64,000 nt of DNA, taken from positions 62,001-126,000 of the forward strand of contig JBFLVI010000003.1 of NCBI GenBank assembly GCA_040758635.1, given 5' to 3'. This document shows positions 16,782 through 25,828 of the stretch, one piece after another. The notes beneath the pieces were generated by a model that worked only from the letters and a program-made list of their open reading frames with translations, was not told the origin of the DNA and ran no database searches. The stretch's first letter is position 1. Each line of letters opens with the position of its first letter. The position numbers and the translations under genes were made by a program. The stretch comes from Yes71-27 sp040758635 (GTDB taxonomy: Bacteria; Bacillota; Desulfotomaculia; Desulfotomaculales; Ammonificaceae).

Positions 16782-19700
16782 ATGCGCGCTAAATCCAGAA
16801 GATTTACCGTTTCCGGTGAAAAAGGGTTTGGAGCGGCGCTGGGCGACTTCAAGTACGTCATGAAGCTGGTGTCGTTCCTCAATGCCCGGCACCACGTGAC
16901 TTTTGAGCAAAACGTGGGGCCGCTGCACGCCCACTCCTGGCAGTTTCAGGTTGAAGTGAAGGTGCCCCGGGAGCGCGCGCTGGTCGAATTCGCCCGGGTG
17001 TCCAAGGCGATTAACGCGGTGCTGGCTCCTTACGAAAACACCGTGCTCAACCAGCGTCACCCCTTCAACCGGATCCAGCCTTCCACCGAAAACATGGCGC
17101 TTTATTTCTTCAACCGGTTGCAGGATGCTTTGCGGGAACTGGGCCTGGACTTGAGCAGGTTGACCGTCTGGGAAACGCCGACCAAGGGAATCGAGGTGAC
17201 CGGCCGCTGGACCGAATTCGACGGTTTACCCGTGGCTGCCGAAACGGCCGGAGAGGCGCCGGTATCCTTTAAGGAGGCTGCCGCTGCGGCCGATGCGGCT
17301 GTAGCGCCGGCGGAAACGGAAGAGCCGGAAGGGGAGAACGCGGCAGCCGCCCCGCAGGATTTGCTCCCGGAGGCACCGGAAGCACCCGCCGGGATTTCGC
17401 CGCGCCATTACGTGCTTTCGGTTTTCCTGATCGGTCTGCTGGCGCTGCTGGTCTACCACAGCATTCTGTCGCCGCCGGCGGAGCAGCGTTACCCCTGGGG
17501 TTCGGACACCTGGGGCCACCTGTTCAAGGCGGAATACCTGTACCAGGAGCTGCGCCGGGGCAATTTTTACCCCCAGTTCACCGAGTACTGGTACAGCGGC
17601 TGCCAGCCTTTCCGTTACTGGGCGCCGCTGCCGTATTACCTGCTTGCCTTCCTGCAGGGCCTTACGGGCGACGTCTTCACCGCCGGGAATTACTTCATTT
17701 TCCTGTGCGCTCTTTTGGGCGGCCTCTCCTGGCTGCTCCTCGCCGGACGGATGGGTTTTTGGCCGGCCGCAGCCGCCGGCGCGGTCTGGGTGGTATGGGG
17801 CGATAACCTGCGCGTCGCTTTTGCGGAGGGGAACCTCCCGCGGGTGCTGGCCACGGCGCTCTTGCCCCTGTTGTTCGCCGCGTTCCTAAGGGTGGTGGAG
17901 AAAAGAAACGCTTACGCCGGGATTGTTGCCACGGCTGCGCTGATGCACCTGGTTGTGGTGTGCCACGCCATGATCGGCGCCGTCTACTGCCTCTCCCTGG
18001 TCCTGTTTACCCTTTTTCTGTGGGCTTTTCGCGGGTGCCGTCTGAAGGACTGCCTGCGGGGCGTTCTGGTGCTTGCAGGCGGCGTGGGGACCGCCGCCTG
18101 GTGGCTCCTGCCCGGGCTGACCGGCGGGATCACGGGAATCGACGCCGAAGCCGCCAGGGCGGCGGTCGAATTCGTCCCGGCTGCTATTTCCTTTAACCCG
18201 CTGCACCGTTTCACCAGTCCGGAGGCTTTCTATTGGGGCATCAGCCTGCTTTTGGCGGCTGCGGCCACGCTCGTTTCCTGGCGGGCGAAACCGCCCTGGG
18301 CCAAAAGCCTGTTCGTGTGCGGCCTCATTCTGGTATTGATCACCCTGCCCTCGTTGCGTCCGCTCTACCTGATTTCACCCCTGGGCAACCTGCTCTGGCC
18401 CTTGCGCTTTTCCAGTTTTGCGGCGCTGGCGCTGGTGGCTGCCTGCTTTACTTTTCAACCGCGGAGCCCGGGGCCGCGCCTGCTGCGATTCCCTCGGGCC
18501 GACCGTCTCGTGATGGCCGGGTTGCTGGTCGCTTTTCTGGTGGACGGTTTCTTTTCGGTGCGCCTGCTGGCCCATACCACCGCTAAATCGCCCGCCTTGG
18601 TGCGGGGGGCCGAGTTTTTGAAGGCGGACCCCGGCTGGCGCGTGGCCGCGATCGACTTGAGCCGGCTCGGTTCGGCGCCTTCTTTCCTGCTTTCCCGGGT
18701 GGCCGGGGTCGAGCAGGTGTTCGGCTGGGCCTGGCAGGGGGCGGTGACGTCCACGAACATCATGCTCCTCAACACCGGCCTGGAATACCAGTACTACCCG
18801 TTCCTTTTCCGGTCCTGTCTTTACCTGGGGGCCACGGACCTGGTGGTCAAGGACGACGTGATCCGGGACCCGGAGGCCTTCCGGTGCGCGGCGGAGCGTG
18901 CCGGGTATACGCAGCGGGCCGCCTTTGGCGGGATCAGTATCTGGCGGGGCTTTGATCGCCCCTACCTGGTAGCAAAGGAAAACCGGTGCCTGGTGGTGGG
19001 GAAGTATGCCGGGACCGTCGCCCTGCAGTTTCCGGAAGTCGAGATGGGTTCCTCCATCTACATTGATGACTATACCCTGGACCTGCTGAAACGGTACCCG
19101 CGCGTGATCTTTACCGGCGCGGCCTGGCGGTCAAAGAAGAAGGCGGAAGCCCTCGTCACGGCGTACGCCGGTTCAGGAGGCCGGGTGCTAATTGAGCTGG
19201 CGGGGATGCCGGAAAGCGTCCTGGCCAGGCAGCCGGAGTTTCTCGGGGTTTACGGCGAAGCCGTAATGCTGAAAGAAAGCCTTGTGCTCTCCGGCGGCGG
19301 CCGGGAGTTTTACCTGCAACCGTTTTCGCCGGCGGTCCCCCTCTGGAAGTCGTACATACCCCAGGAACTGGACGGTGTGGCGCTGGAGTTCCGGTATTAC
19401 GGAAACCGGGCCCCGGTTTACGGGTACAAGCGTGTCGGGGACAGCCGGGTCTGGTTTTTGGGCGGCAACCTCACCTACCACGCCTTTCTGACCAGGGACC
19501 CGGCTGCCCTGGAACTGCTGCAGGATATCACCGGCCTGCAGACGGAATTCACGGCCGGGCCGCTTGTTCCTCTAAGCGGTTACCGGGCCACCGACCGCGG
19601 GTACGTGATGAACTGCGAGGTCTCCCGGGACCTGGAGGTGATCGTCCCGGTCGCGGCCCTGGAGGGCCTCCGGGTCACCGTTGACGGCGTGCCAAAGACC

Positions 19701-19877
19701 GCGCGCAGGTTTGAGAACCTGTTGCAGTTGGAGCTGTCCGCCGGGAGCCACGAGATCGCGATCCGCGTGGTGGAAACGCCCGTTTACCGGTGGGGGCGGG
19801 TGGTGGCCTTCATTTCGCTCCTGGGGGTTCTGGCTGGCGTGCTGTATAGCGCGAAAAGGGGTGGCGGCCGGCGATGA
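16782..19877 (+). CDS. 6-pyruvoyl-tetrahydropterin synthase-related membrane protein of the XrtG system
   Basis: A protein of about 1030 residues. Residues about 25-150 resemble the pterin-synthase fold, with zinc-type histidines in ARHHVTF and LHAHSW, but without the Cys that QueD places before HGH, so catalysis is doubtful. A Pro/Ala/Glu-rich linker follows, then about ten membrane segments (from residue 205) with the extracytoplasmic DTWGHLFKAEYL ... YWYSGCQPFRYWAPLPYY motif of the PTPS-related family, and a large C-terminal domain with a final membrane helix. This matches the family known next to exosortase G. The start is uncertain: ATG 16782 or ATG 16860, both without a clear RBS. Overlaps xrtG by 4 bases. 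Confidence 0.8.
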   Translation: MRAKSRRFTVSGEKGFGAALGDFKYVMKLVSFLNARHHVTFEQNVGPLHAHSWQFQVEVKVPRERALVEFARVSKAINAVLAPYENTVLNQRHPFNRIQPSTENMALYFFNRLQDALRELGLDLSRLTVWETPTKGIEVTGRWTEFDGLPVAAETAGEAPVSFKEAAAAADAAVAPAETEEPEGENAAAAPQDLLPEAPEAPAGISPRHYVLSVFLIGLLALLVYHSILSPPAEQRYPWGSDTWGHLFKAEYLYQELRRGNFYPQFTEYWYSGCQPFRYWAPLPYYLLAFLQGLTGDVFTAGNYFIFLCALLGGLSWLLLAGRMGFWPAAAAGAVWVVWGDNLRVAFAEGNLPRVLATALLPLLFAAFLRVVEKRNAYAGIVATAALMHLVVVCHAMIGAVYCLSLVLFTLFLWAFRGCRLKDCLRGVLVLAGGVGTAAWWLLPGLTGGITGIDAEAARAAVEFVPAAISFNPLHRFTSPEAFYWGISLLLAAAATLVSWRAKPPWAKSLFVCGLILVLITLPSLRPLYLISPLGNLLWPLRFSSFAALALVAACFTFQPRSPGPRLLRFPRADRLVMAGLLVAFLVDGFFSVRLLAHTTAKSPALVRGAEFLKADPGWRVAAIDLSRLGSAPSFLLSRVAGVEQVFGWAWQGAVTSTNIMLLNTGLEYQYYPFLFRSCLYLGATDLVVKDDVIRDPEAFRCAAERAGYTQRAAFGGISIWRGFDRPYLVAKENRCLVVGKYAGTVALQFPEVEMGSSIYIDDYTLDLLKRYPRVIFTGAAWRSKKKAEALVTAYAGSGGRVLIELAGMPESVLARQPEFLGVYGEAVMLKESLVLSGGGREFYLQPFSPAVPLWKSYIPQELDGVALEFRYYGNRAPVYGYKRVGDSRVWFLGGNLTYHAFLTRDPAALELLQDITGLQTEFTAGPLVPLSGYRATDRGYVMNCEVSRDLEVIVPVAALEGLRVTVDGVPKTARRFENLLQLELSAGSHEIAIRVVETPVYRWGRVVAFISLLGVLAGVLYSAKRGGGRR

Positions 19878-21061
19878 AGCGCTTGTTCCGGTTGGGGGTG
19901 TATCTTGGTTTCATTGTCTGGGTGCTGTCTTGGCCGGCCGGAGCCCGGGCGGGGCAGGGCTTTGTACTGGACGGCGCGTTCGATGACTGGCAGGGACGGG
20001 CCCATCTGGCCGACGGGCGGGGCGACGGCCGGGAAGACGCGGATTTCAAGGCGCTCGCCTGGGGTACCAACGAAAACGAACGGCGGCTGTATTTCATGGT
20101 CGAGAGACAGCTCCCGGCCGCCGCGGGCCGCGGTTGCACCTGCCGGCTCTACTTCGACGTGGACTGCAACGGCAGTTACGATAATAGCGTGGATAAGTAC
20201 GCAGAGGTGACGTACAGGCCCGTTGCAGGCGGCGGCCGGGTGGCGGTGGAGTTGTATTCGGCATCCGGCCACCTGCTGGCCGTTTACCGGGGCAGGTGGG
20301 GCGAAGCCGGCGGCCGACGGTTTGAGTTCGCGGTGCCGATGAACAAGCTCGGCATCTACCCCGCCCAGCCGGTACGGTTTTACCTGTCCGGTATCGGTGC
20401 CGGTGCGGACCGTCTGCCCGACCGGGGCGATAACCAGTGGGCTCCTTTCCCCGGTACCGTAAAAAGCAAAACCGGGGTGGCCGCGGTTTGCTTCGTCTGG
20501 CTCGCCGTGGCGGCGATTCTCCGCCGCCACCGCATCTGGCCCTTTTATTACATCTGGGGTGCGGTCGGGTTCACCTTCATCATGGTGCTCTTTTTCCAGG
20601 GTTCGCTGCTGGAATACCAGGTGGAATACCGGACCGGCATGATTGTGCACCGGCTCCTGCGCTGTTTGGACATCGTCACCTACGTTTTCGACAAGGCTCC
20701 GGGGACACTCCTGGTGCTGATCAAGATGGACGAGAGCTGGACCACCATCGACATTGACATTGAGAGTTCCGGTCTGTTGGAGCTGTGCATTTTTCTCGGG
20801 CTGGTCCTGTTTTACCCTGCTTACCGGCCGGCTTCCAAGCTCCTGTTTTCACTGGCCGGGGTCGCTTCCGTATACCTGTTCAATCTCCTGCGCCTGGTAC
20901 TGGTTGTGGTCGCCATTTACTGCGGCGGCCGGAACATGAGCTTCATTGCCCACACGCTGTTCGGGCGCCTCGTTTTTTTCGTCCTGATCGTGGTCCTTTA
21001 CTGGTATGTTTTCACCAGGCCCTCTTTAAAAAAGGTTCGGGAGTACGTGGGAAGTGGCTGA
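19874..21061 (+). CDS. xrtG: Exosortase family protein XrtG with an extra N-terminal exported domain
   Basis: 395 residues. A signal peptide (residues 1-28) leads into about 170 extracytoplasmic residues that open with LDGAFDDWQG and look like a CBM9/DOMON-type beta-sandwich. The exosortase core with several membrane helices follows. In the core, the Arg (LFNLLRLVLV) and His (SFIAHTLFGR) of the exosortase triad are present, but at the usual C-S-G-L site the sequence is IESSGLLELC, so Ser replaces the nucleophile; the nearest Cys is seven residues on. Flanking by the PTPS-related and glycosyltransferase genes identifies the G type. Its substrate is unknown. Confidence 0.78.
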   Translation: MKRLFRLGVYLGFIVWVLSWPAGARAGQGFVLDGAFDDWQGRAHLADGRGDGREDADFKALAWGTNENERRLYFMVERQLPAAAGRGCTCRLYFDVDCNGSYDNSVDKYAEVTYRPVAGGGRVAVELYSASGHLLAVYRGRWGEAGGRRFEFAVPMNKLGIYPAQPVRFYLSGIGAGADRLPDRGDNQWAPFPGTVKSKTGVAAVCFVWLAVAAILRRHRIWPFYYIWGAVGFTFIMVLFFQGSLLEYQVEYRTGMIVHRLLRCLDIVTYVFDKAPGTLLVLIKMDESWTTIDIDIESSGLLELCIFLGLVLFYPAYRPASKLLFSLAGVASVYLFNLLRLVLVVVAIYCGGRNMSFIAHTLFGRLVFFVLIVVLYWYVFTRPSLKKVREYVGSG

Positions 21062-22409
21062 GATCTTTTGGGAACGGGTGCTTGATTTCATGCTCTTCTG
21101 GGGGATCTGGCTGCTGGCGCCCCTGCTGGTGGACATTTCAACGGCGGTAAGCTATTTCGTCACCCTCTTTATGTACCTGCGGAAGGAAGACGAGGGGTTC
21201 ACGCTGAGCCATTACCCCTACGTGACCGTGCTGGTACCGGTCTACAATTCGGCGGAGACCCTTTACAAATGCCTGCAGTCGATCCGGGATCAGAGTTATC
21301 CGTCGGCGCTGATCCAGGTCATCTGCGTCAACAACGGCAGCCGCGATAACAGCTTCGAGGTCTTCCAGCGCTTCCAGTACGCGCACCCGGAACTACCGCT
21401 GATGTGGGCCTCGCTTGACCGGCCCGGGAAGTCGGAGGCGCTAAACGTCGGCCTATACTCCGGGCAGGGGTCATATCTGATAAACGTGGACGCGGACACC
21501 TGGCTGGACAAGGACGCCGTGCTGCAGGTGGTGCGGACCTTTGAGAGTAACCCCTCGCTGGTGGCGGCGACCGGTTCGATCAGGGTGGACAAGGTTCTCG
21601 GGAAGGGTTTCCGTTTCATTGACCTCCTCAATTACTGCGAAGTGGTTGAATACCTGATCGCTTTCGGTATCGGCCGCCGCTACCAGAACCTGACGAACAC
21701 CCTTTTCACGCTTTCCGGTGCGTTTTCGGCCTTCCGCCGCGACACCATCCTCCAGTCGTTCCTTTACCAAAACCGCACCGTCTCCGAAGACACCGACCTT
21801 ACCTTCCACCTGCGCCAGATCGTGAAAAAAAAGCAGGGCCGGATCGGCTGCATCTCGAAGGCGATTGCCTACGTCGAGCCGATCGAATCCCTGGCCCGCC
21901 TTTATTCCCAACGGGTGCGGTGGCAGCGCGGGGAGATTGAAGTCCTGGCGATGCATTACGGCAGGGTGCCCGGTGCTCTAAAAGCCCTGTTCCAGTTCAC
22001 CGGGCGCATTCTGATCTCCGACCATACCCTGGCGTTTTTGAGGCTGTCCTGGACCTTTTTGATCCCCTTCCTTTATTTCTTAGGCTATTCCCTGCCGACG
22101 GTGGTTGCGGCCATCTTCGGGCTCTTCATTTGCTACCTCTTGCTTGACGGCCTCTATTTCCTCGTGGCTTACACCAGCGTGGATGAGCCTTACCAGAAAG
22201 AGCTGCAGAAAATCTGGTGGGTGGTTTTTCTGCTGCCGGGATACCGGTTTTTGACCTACTGGTTCCGGCTTGCCGGGATCATCGTCGGGATGACCCAGCC
22301 GAAAAGCTGGTCCGTGGAAAACCCGGTGAAGCAGTTAGGTGACCTTTTGCGATTCTACAAGAAGGGTCTGGTAAAGGGGGTTTTTCGGAAGCAGTGGCGG
22401 GAGTTTTAG
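21054..22409 (+). CDS. GT2 glycosyltransferase, exosortase G system-associated
   Basis: Membrane-bound family 2 glycosyltransferase, 451 residues. One N-terminal helix (12-38), then the catalytic domain: VTVLVPVYNSAETL, the DxD motif as NVDADTWLD, the acid SEDTDLTF and QRVRWQRGE, the Q-x-x-R-W signature of processive enzymes; four C-terminal helices follow. Start GTG 21054 overlaps xrtG by 8 bases. Together with the two upstream genes it forms the known XrtG trio; it probably builds a polysaccharide or glycan coupled to the exosortase product. Followed by a dispersed repeat. Confidence 0.85.
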   Translation: MAEIFWERVLDFMLFWGIWLLAPLLVDISTAVSYFVTLFMYLRKEDEGFTLSHYPYVTVLVPVYNSAETLYKCLQSIRDQSYPSALIQVICVNNGSRDNSFEVFQRFQYAHPELPLMWASLDRPGKSEALNVGLYSGQGSYLINVDADTWLDKDAVLQVVRTFESNPSLVAATGSIRVDKVLGKGFRFIDLLNYCEVVEYLIAFGIGRRYQNLTNTLFTLSGAFSAFRRDTILQSFLYQNRTVSEDTDLTFHLRQIVKKKQGRIGCISKAIAYVEPIESLARLYSQRVRWQRGEIEVLAMHYGRVPGALKALFQFTGRILISDHTLAFLRLSWTFLIPFLYFLGYSLPTVVAAIFGLFICYLLLDGLYFLVAYTSVDEPYQKELQKIWWVVFLLPGYRFLTYWFRLAGIIVGMTQPKSWSVENPVKQLGDLLRFYKKGLVKGVFRKQWREF

Positions 22410-22481
22410 CCCTGTGGCAAAGCAGGGGCAAAAACTGTAAAAACGGGAGTTTTGCACGTACCCGTGAAGGAATGGGTTCAC

Positions 22482-22560
22482 GAGGGAGTCGTTCACGACG
22501 ATTAATTGTCGCCACCGGGAATGAGAAAAAAACATCAATTGCTTGTGCTTCGGACTTTTA
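22482..22560. repeat. Dispersed intergenic repeat, copy 2 (uninterrupted)
   Basis: GAGGGAGTCGTTCACGAC, 11 bases, then 50 bases matching 7480-7529 at 49 positions. The rest of 22410-22670 holds a CGTTGAACGTTGAACG duplication and the promoter of the next gene. Confidence 0.7.
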
Positions 22561-22632
22561 TAAACGTTGAACGTTGAACGGACCCCAAGGATTTGTCAGT
22601 GTAAGGTTAAACGTCTATTTTTGAGGCCGGTC

Positions 22633-22641
22633 TGGTATAAT
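22633..22641 (+). promoter_or_regulatory. Extended -10 promoter of the phosphoglycerate mutase gene
   Basis: TGG-TATAAT, with no good -35 box. About 30 bases before the start codon. Confidence 0.55.
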
Positions 22642-22670
22642 TAGCGAAAATACCTTTGCGAGGGAATAAG

Positions 22671-23888
22671 GTGAAATACGTCGTCGTTTTAGCGGACGGG
22701 ATGGCGGACTACCCCTGTCCGGAACTCGGGGGGCTGACGCCGCTGGCATACGCCTGGACGCCGCACATGGACGATCTGGCCGCCCGGGGAACGGTAGGCC
22801 TGGTGCAAACGGTGCCGGAGGGCCTGCCGCCGGGAAGCGATGTGGCCAACCTGACAGTGCTGGGCTACAACCCGCGGGAATGCTACACCGGCCGGGCGCC
22901 GCTGGAGGCGGCGAGCATGGGGGTGGAGCTCGGACCGGAGGATGTGGCCTTCCGGTGCAACCTGGTCACCCTTTCGGAAGACGAGCCCTACGCCGCGAAA
23001 GTGATGGTTGACTACAGCGCCGGGGAGATCTCTTCCGCCGAGGCCCGGGAGCTTATCGCGGCGGTGCAAGAGCGTCTGGGAAGCGAAGAAATTTCGTTTT
23101 ACCCGGGAGTCAGCTACCGGCACCTGATGGTCTGGCGGGGCGGCCCGGCGGACACGGTGCTCACGCCGCCGCACGACATCAGCGGGCAGGTTGTCGGTGC
23201 CTACCTGCCTCAGGGCGAAGGTGCCGGGACTCTGCTGGGGCTGATGGAGGAAAGCGCGCGCCTTCTCCCGGGCGAGGCGGTGAACCGCCGGCGGCTGGCG
23301 GGCGGGGCGAAACCCGCCAATTCACTCTGGTTCTGGGGCCAGGGCCGGCGGCCGCAGTTGGCGCTTTTCCGGGAAAGGTTCGGCCTGGCGGGGAGCGTCA
23401 TTGCGGCGGTAGACCTCATCCGGGGGATCGGGGTGCTGGCGGGGATGCGGGTGCCGGTCGTTCCCGGGGCCACCGGGAACGTTCATACGAACTACGCGGG
23501 CAAGGCCGGCGCCGCGCTGGAGGAGCTGGCGGCGGGGCGGGACTTCGTTTTCGTGCACGTCGAGGCAGCGGACGAGGCCGGACACCAGGGGGATCTGCAG
23601 GCCAAGGTACGGGCGATCGAGGAAATCGACGCGAAGTTGGTCGGAGGGCTCCTCCAGGGGCTTAAAGCAAGCTTTCCGGCCTGGCGGTTGATGGTGCTGC
23701 CAGACCATCCCACGCCGGTCAGCGTCAGGACCCACACCGCCGAGCCGGTACCCTTCGTAATCGCCGACAGCCGGACCGGGAATTGCCGTGTTTCGGCGCA
23801 GGTCTTTACCGAAGCAGTGGCGGAGAGCGCCGGATTGTTGTTTGCAGACGGGTGGGAGTTACTTCCGTATTTTCTCCGGGTACGGTAA
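22671..23888 (+). CDS. Cofactor-independent phosphoglycerate mutase, ApgM family
   Basis: 405-residue alkaline-phosphatase-superfamily enzyme interconverting 2- and 3-phosphoglycerate; a subset of this family has been proposed to be homoserine kinase instead. Visible: N-terminal metal-binding VVLADGMADYP, the nucleophile region EGLPPGSDVANLTVLGYNP with its Ser, HVEAADEAGHQGD and LPDHPTPVSVRTHT, which supply the two-metal His/Asp ligands. GTG 22671 follows GAGGGAATAAG. It stands between the XrtG cassette and spo0B, so it belongs to the stretch inserted in the ribosomal-protein/obg region. Confidence 0.85.
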   Translation: MKYVVVLADGMADYPCPELGGLTPLAYAWTPHMDDLAARGTVGLVQTVPEGLPPGSDVANLTVLGYNPRECYTGRAPLEAASMGVELGPEDVAFRCNLVTLSEDEPYAAKVMVDYSAGEISSAEARELIAAVQERLGSEEISFYPGVSYRHLMVWRGGPADTVLTPPHDISGQVVGAYLPQGEGAGTLLGLMEESARLLPGEAVNRRRLAGGAKPANSLWFWGQGRRPQLALFRERFGLAGSVIAAVDLIRGIGVLAGMRVPVVPGATGNVHTNYAGKAGAALEELAAGRDFVFVHVEAADEAGHQGDLQAKVRAIEEIDAKLVGGLLQGLKASFPAWRLMVLPDHPTPVSVRTHTAEPVPFVIADSRTGNCRVSAQVFTEAVAESAGLLFADGWELLPYFLRVR

Positions 23889-23974
23889 GGCGGGGGAGAA
23901 GGTTTGCGACTGAAAGCCGCCACGTTCAGGCGAAGGTAACGTACTTGCGGCCCGGTGGTGCGTGTTTCCGGACA

Positions 23975-24002
23975 GGCGGAGCTTTAAACGGCCGCCTTTT
24001 TC
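23975..24002 (+). terminator. Terminator upstream of spo0B
   Basis: GGCGG (23975-23979) and CCGCC (23992-23996), followed by TTTTTCTG. Confidence 0.5.
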
Positions 24003-24038
24003 TGTTATCATAGTAAAAATGAGACCGGGTGGGGTTAA

Positions 24039-24554
24039 ATGGAAGCCAAGGAGGCGCTCAAGATTTTACGGGCGCAGTACCACGACTTTTTAAATTGCCT
24101 GCAGGTGGTTTCCGGCCTGGTGGATTTGGGCCGGCCGGAGAAGATCAAGGAATACGTCCGCCGGGCGGCGGACGAGTTTGCGGCGCGGGGGCGGCTCGCC
24201 AAGTCGGGTTTGCCGGAGGTAACCTGGTTGCTCCTCCGGTTTCAAACGGAGGCTGCGGAGCACGGGATCAAGGTTTCGTGCGAACTCGGGCAGGGTACGG
24301 GGGAATCGGTGCCGGAAGCCGCGTTTCTGGGCCGTTTTCACGAGGCGATTGTGGCGCGCAGTTCCGGGGTTCGCGAGGAACGGCTGCTCAAAATAACGGG
24401 TAAAAGGACCCCGAAAGGTTACGCCCTGACTTACAGTGGCCCCTTCGCCTGGAAGGAGGTTGCGGGAGCGGTGGCCGAAACCGCGGCCGCCGCTGGGGTG
24501 AAGCTGACGGTCGCGGAAGAAAACGCGGCCACAATTCTCTTACCTGTCCGGTAG
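24039..24554 (+). CDS. spo0B: Sporulation phosphotransferase Spo0B-like
   Basis: Relays phosphate from Spo0F to Spo0A. 171 residues: an N-terminal helical hairpin with the phospho-accepting His15 in QYHDFLNCLQVVSGLVDLG (the H-D-x-x-N pattern) and a degenerate ATPase-like C-terminal domain without nucleotide motifs, as in Bacillus. The start ATG 24039 is preceded by a GGGTGGGG stretch. Direct position before obgE is the classic spo0B-obg arrangement and strengthens the call, since Spo0B sequences diverge strongly. Confidence 0.8.
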   Translation: MEAKEALKILRAQYHDFLNCLQVVSGLVDLGRPEKIKEYVRRAADEFAARGRLAKSGLPEVTWLLLRFQTEAAEHGIKVSCELGQGTGESVPEAAFLGRFHEAIVARSSGVREERLLKITGKRTPKGYALTYSGPFAWKEVAGAVAETAAAAGVKLTVAEENAATILLPVR

Positions 24555-24559
24555 ACGGC

Positions 24560-25828
24560 ATGTTTTACGATCACCTTAAGATTTACGTCAAGGCCGGGGA
24601 TGGCGGAAACGGCTGCGTGGCCTTCCGCCGGGAGAAATACGTTCCTTTCGGCGGGCCGGCGGGCGGTGACGGCGGGCGGGGCGGCCACGTCCTCCTCCGG
24701 GCCGATGAAGGTTTGCGAACGCTGGTGGACTTTCATTTCCGGCGCCAATTTAAGGCCGGGCGGGGCGGCCACGGCGAAGGGAAGGAGCGCCACGGGAAAA
24801 GCGGCGCCGATCTCGTCCTCCAGGTGCCGGTGGGTACCGTGGTCCGGGACGCGGCGACGGGCGAAGTCCTGGCCGACCTAGTACAGCACGGCCAGGAAGT
24901 GATCGTGGCCCGCGGCGGCCGGGGCGGCCGCGGCAACGCCCGCTTTGCCACGTCTACGGAGCGGGCGCCCCGGTTCGCGGAAAAAGGCGAACCGGGTGAA
25001 GAACGCTGGTTGGAGCTCGAGCTCAAGCTCCTGGCGGACGTGGGATTGGTCGGGTTGCCGAACGCCGGGAAATCCACAATCCTTTCCCGGGTTTCGGCGG
25101 CGCGTCCTAAGATTGCCGACTACCCCTTCACCACCCTCGAGCCCTGCCTGGGGGTCGTCCGGGTGGGGGAGGGTGAAAGTTTCGTGCTGGCAGACCTCCC
25201 GGGCCTGATTGAGGGCGCGCATGCCGGCGCCGGTCTTGGGCATAAGTTTCTCCGGCACATCGAGCGGACCCGGTTACTGATTCACGTCGTGGATGCTGCG
25301 GGAACCGCGGGGAGGGACCCGGTGGCCGATTTTGCCGTGATCAACCGGGAACTGGCGCTTTACAGCCCCGAACTGGCCGCACGGCCCCAGGTGGTGGCGG
25401 CGAACAAAATGGACCTCCCGGAAAGTCGGCCGAAGCTGGAGCGCCTGCGGGTGGCTCTGCCTGGCTACGAAGTTTTTCCGGTCTCCGCCGCCACCGGCGA
25501 AGGCCTTGACCGCTTGATGGCCCGCGTGGCGGAGCTTTTACGGGAATTGCCGGCGCCCCGGTTGGTCGAGGCCCCCGAGAAGGCCGCCGCCGGCGGGGCG
25601 CCCTTGCGCGTGCGTCAGGAAGCAGGGGTTTTCGTCGTCGAAGATGAAAAGATCGAGCGGAAGGTGGCGATGACCGACCTCGACAACCCGGAGGCGGTGC
25701 GGCGGCTGAAACAGTATTTTCGCCGGGCGGGTGTCGAGGACGCCCTCCGAACCGCGGGAGTAAAGCCCGGGGACACGGTGCGGATCGGGCGGGAGGAGTT
25801 CGTCTACCAGCCGGAGGGAGAGGCATGA
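24560..25828 (+). CDS. obgE: GTPase ObgE/CgtA
   Basis: Essential ribosome-assembly and stress GTPase. The glycine-rich Obg fold (KAGDGGNGCVAFRREKYVPFGGP ... RGGRGNARF) takes residues 1-158; the G domain follows with G1 GLPNAGKST, G3 DLPGLIEGA and G4 NKMDLP; a C-terminal OCT domain (from about residue 345, VFVVEDEKIERKVAMTD) completes the 422 residues. Starts five bases after spo0B and overlaps proB by 4 bases. Confidence 0.96.
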   Translation: MFYDHLKIYVKAGDGGNGCVAFRREKYVPFGGPAGGDGGRGGHVLLRADEGLRTLVDFHFRRQFKAGRGGHGEGKERHGKSGADLVLQVPVGTVVRDAATGEVLADLVQHGQEVIVARGGRGGRGNARFATSTERAPRFAEKGEPGEERWLELELKLLADVGLVGLPNAGKSTILSRVSAARPKIADYPFTTLEPCLGVVRVGEGESFVLADLPGLIEGAHAGAGLGHKFLRHIERTRLLIHVVDAAGTAGRDPVADFAVINRELALYSPELAARPQVVAANKMDLPESRPKLERLRVALPGYEVFPVSAATGEGLDRLMARVAELLRELPAPRLVEAPEKAAAGGAPLRVRQEAGVFVVEDEKIERKVAMTDLDNPEAVRRLKQYFRRAGVEDALRTAGVKPGDTVRIGREEFVYQPEGEA

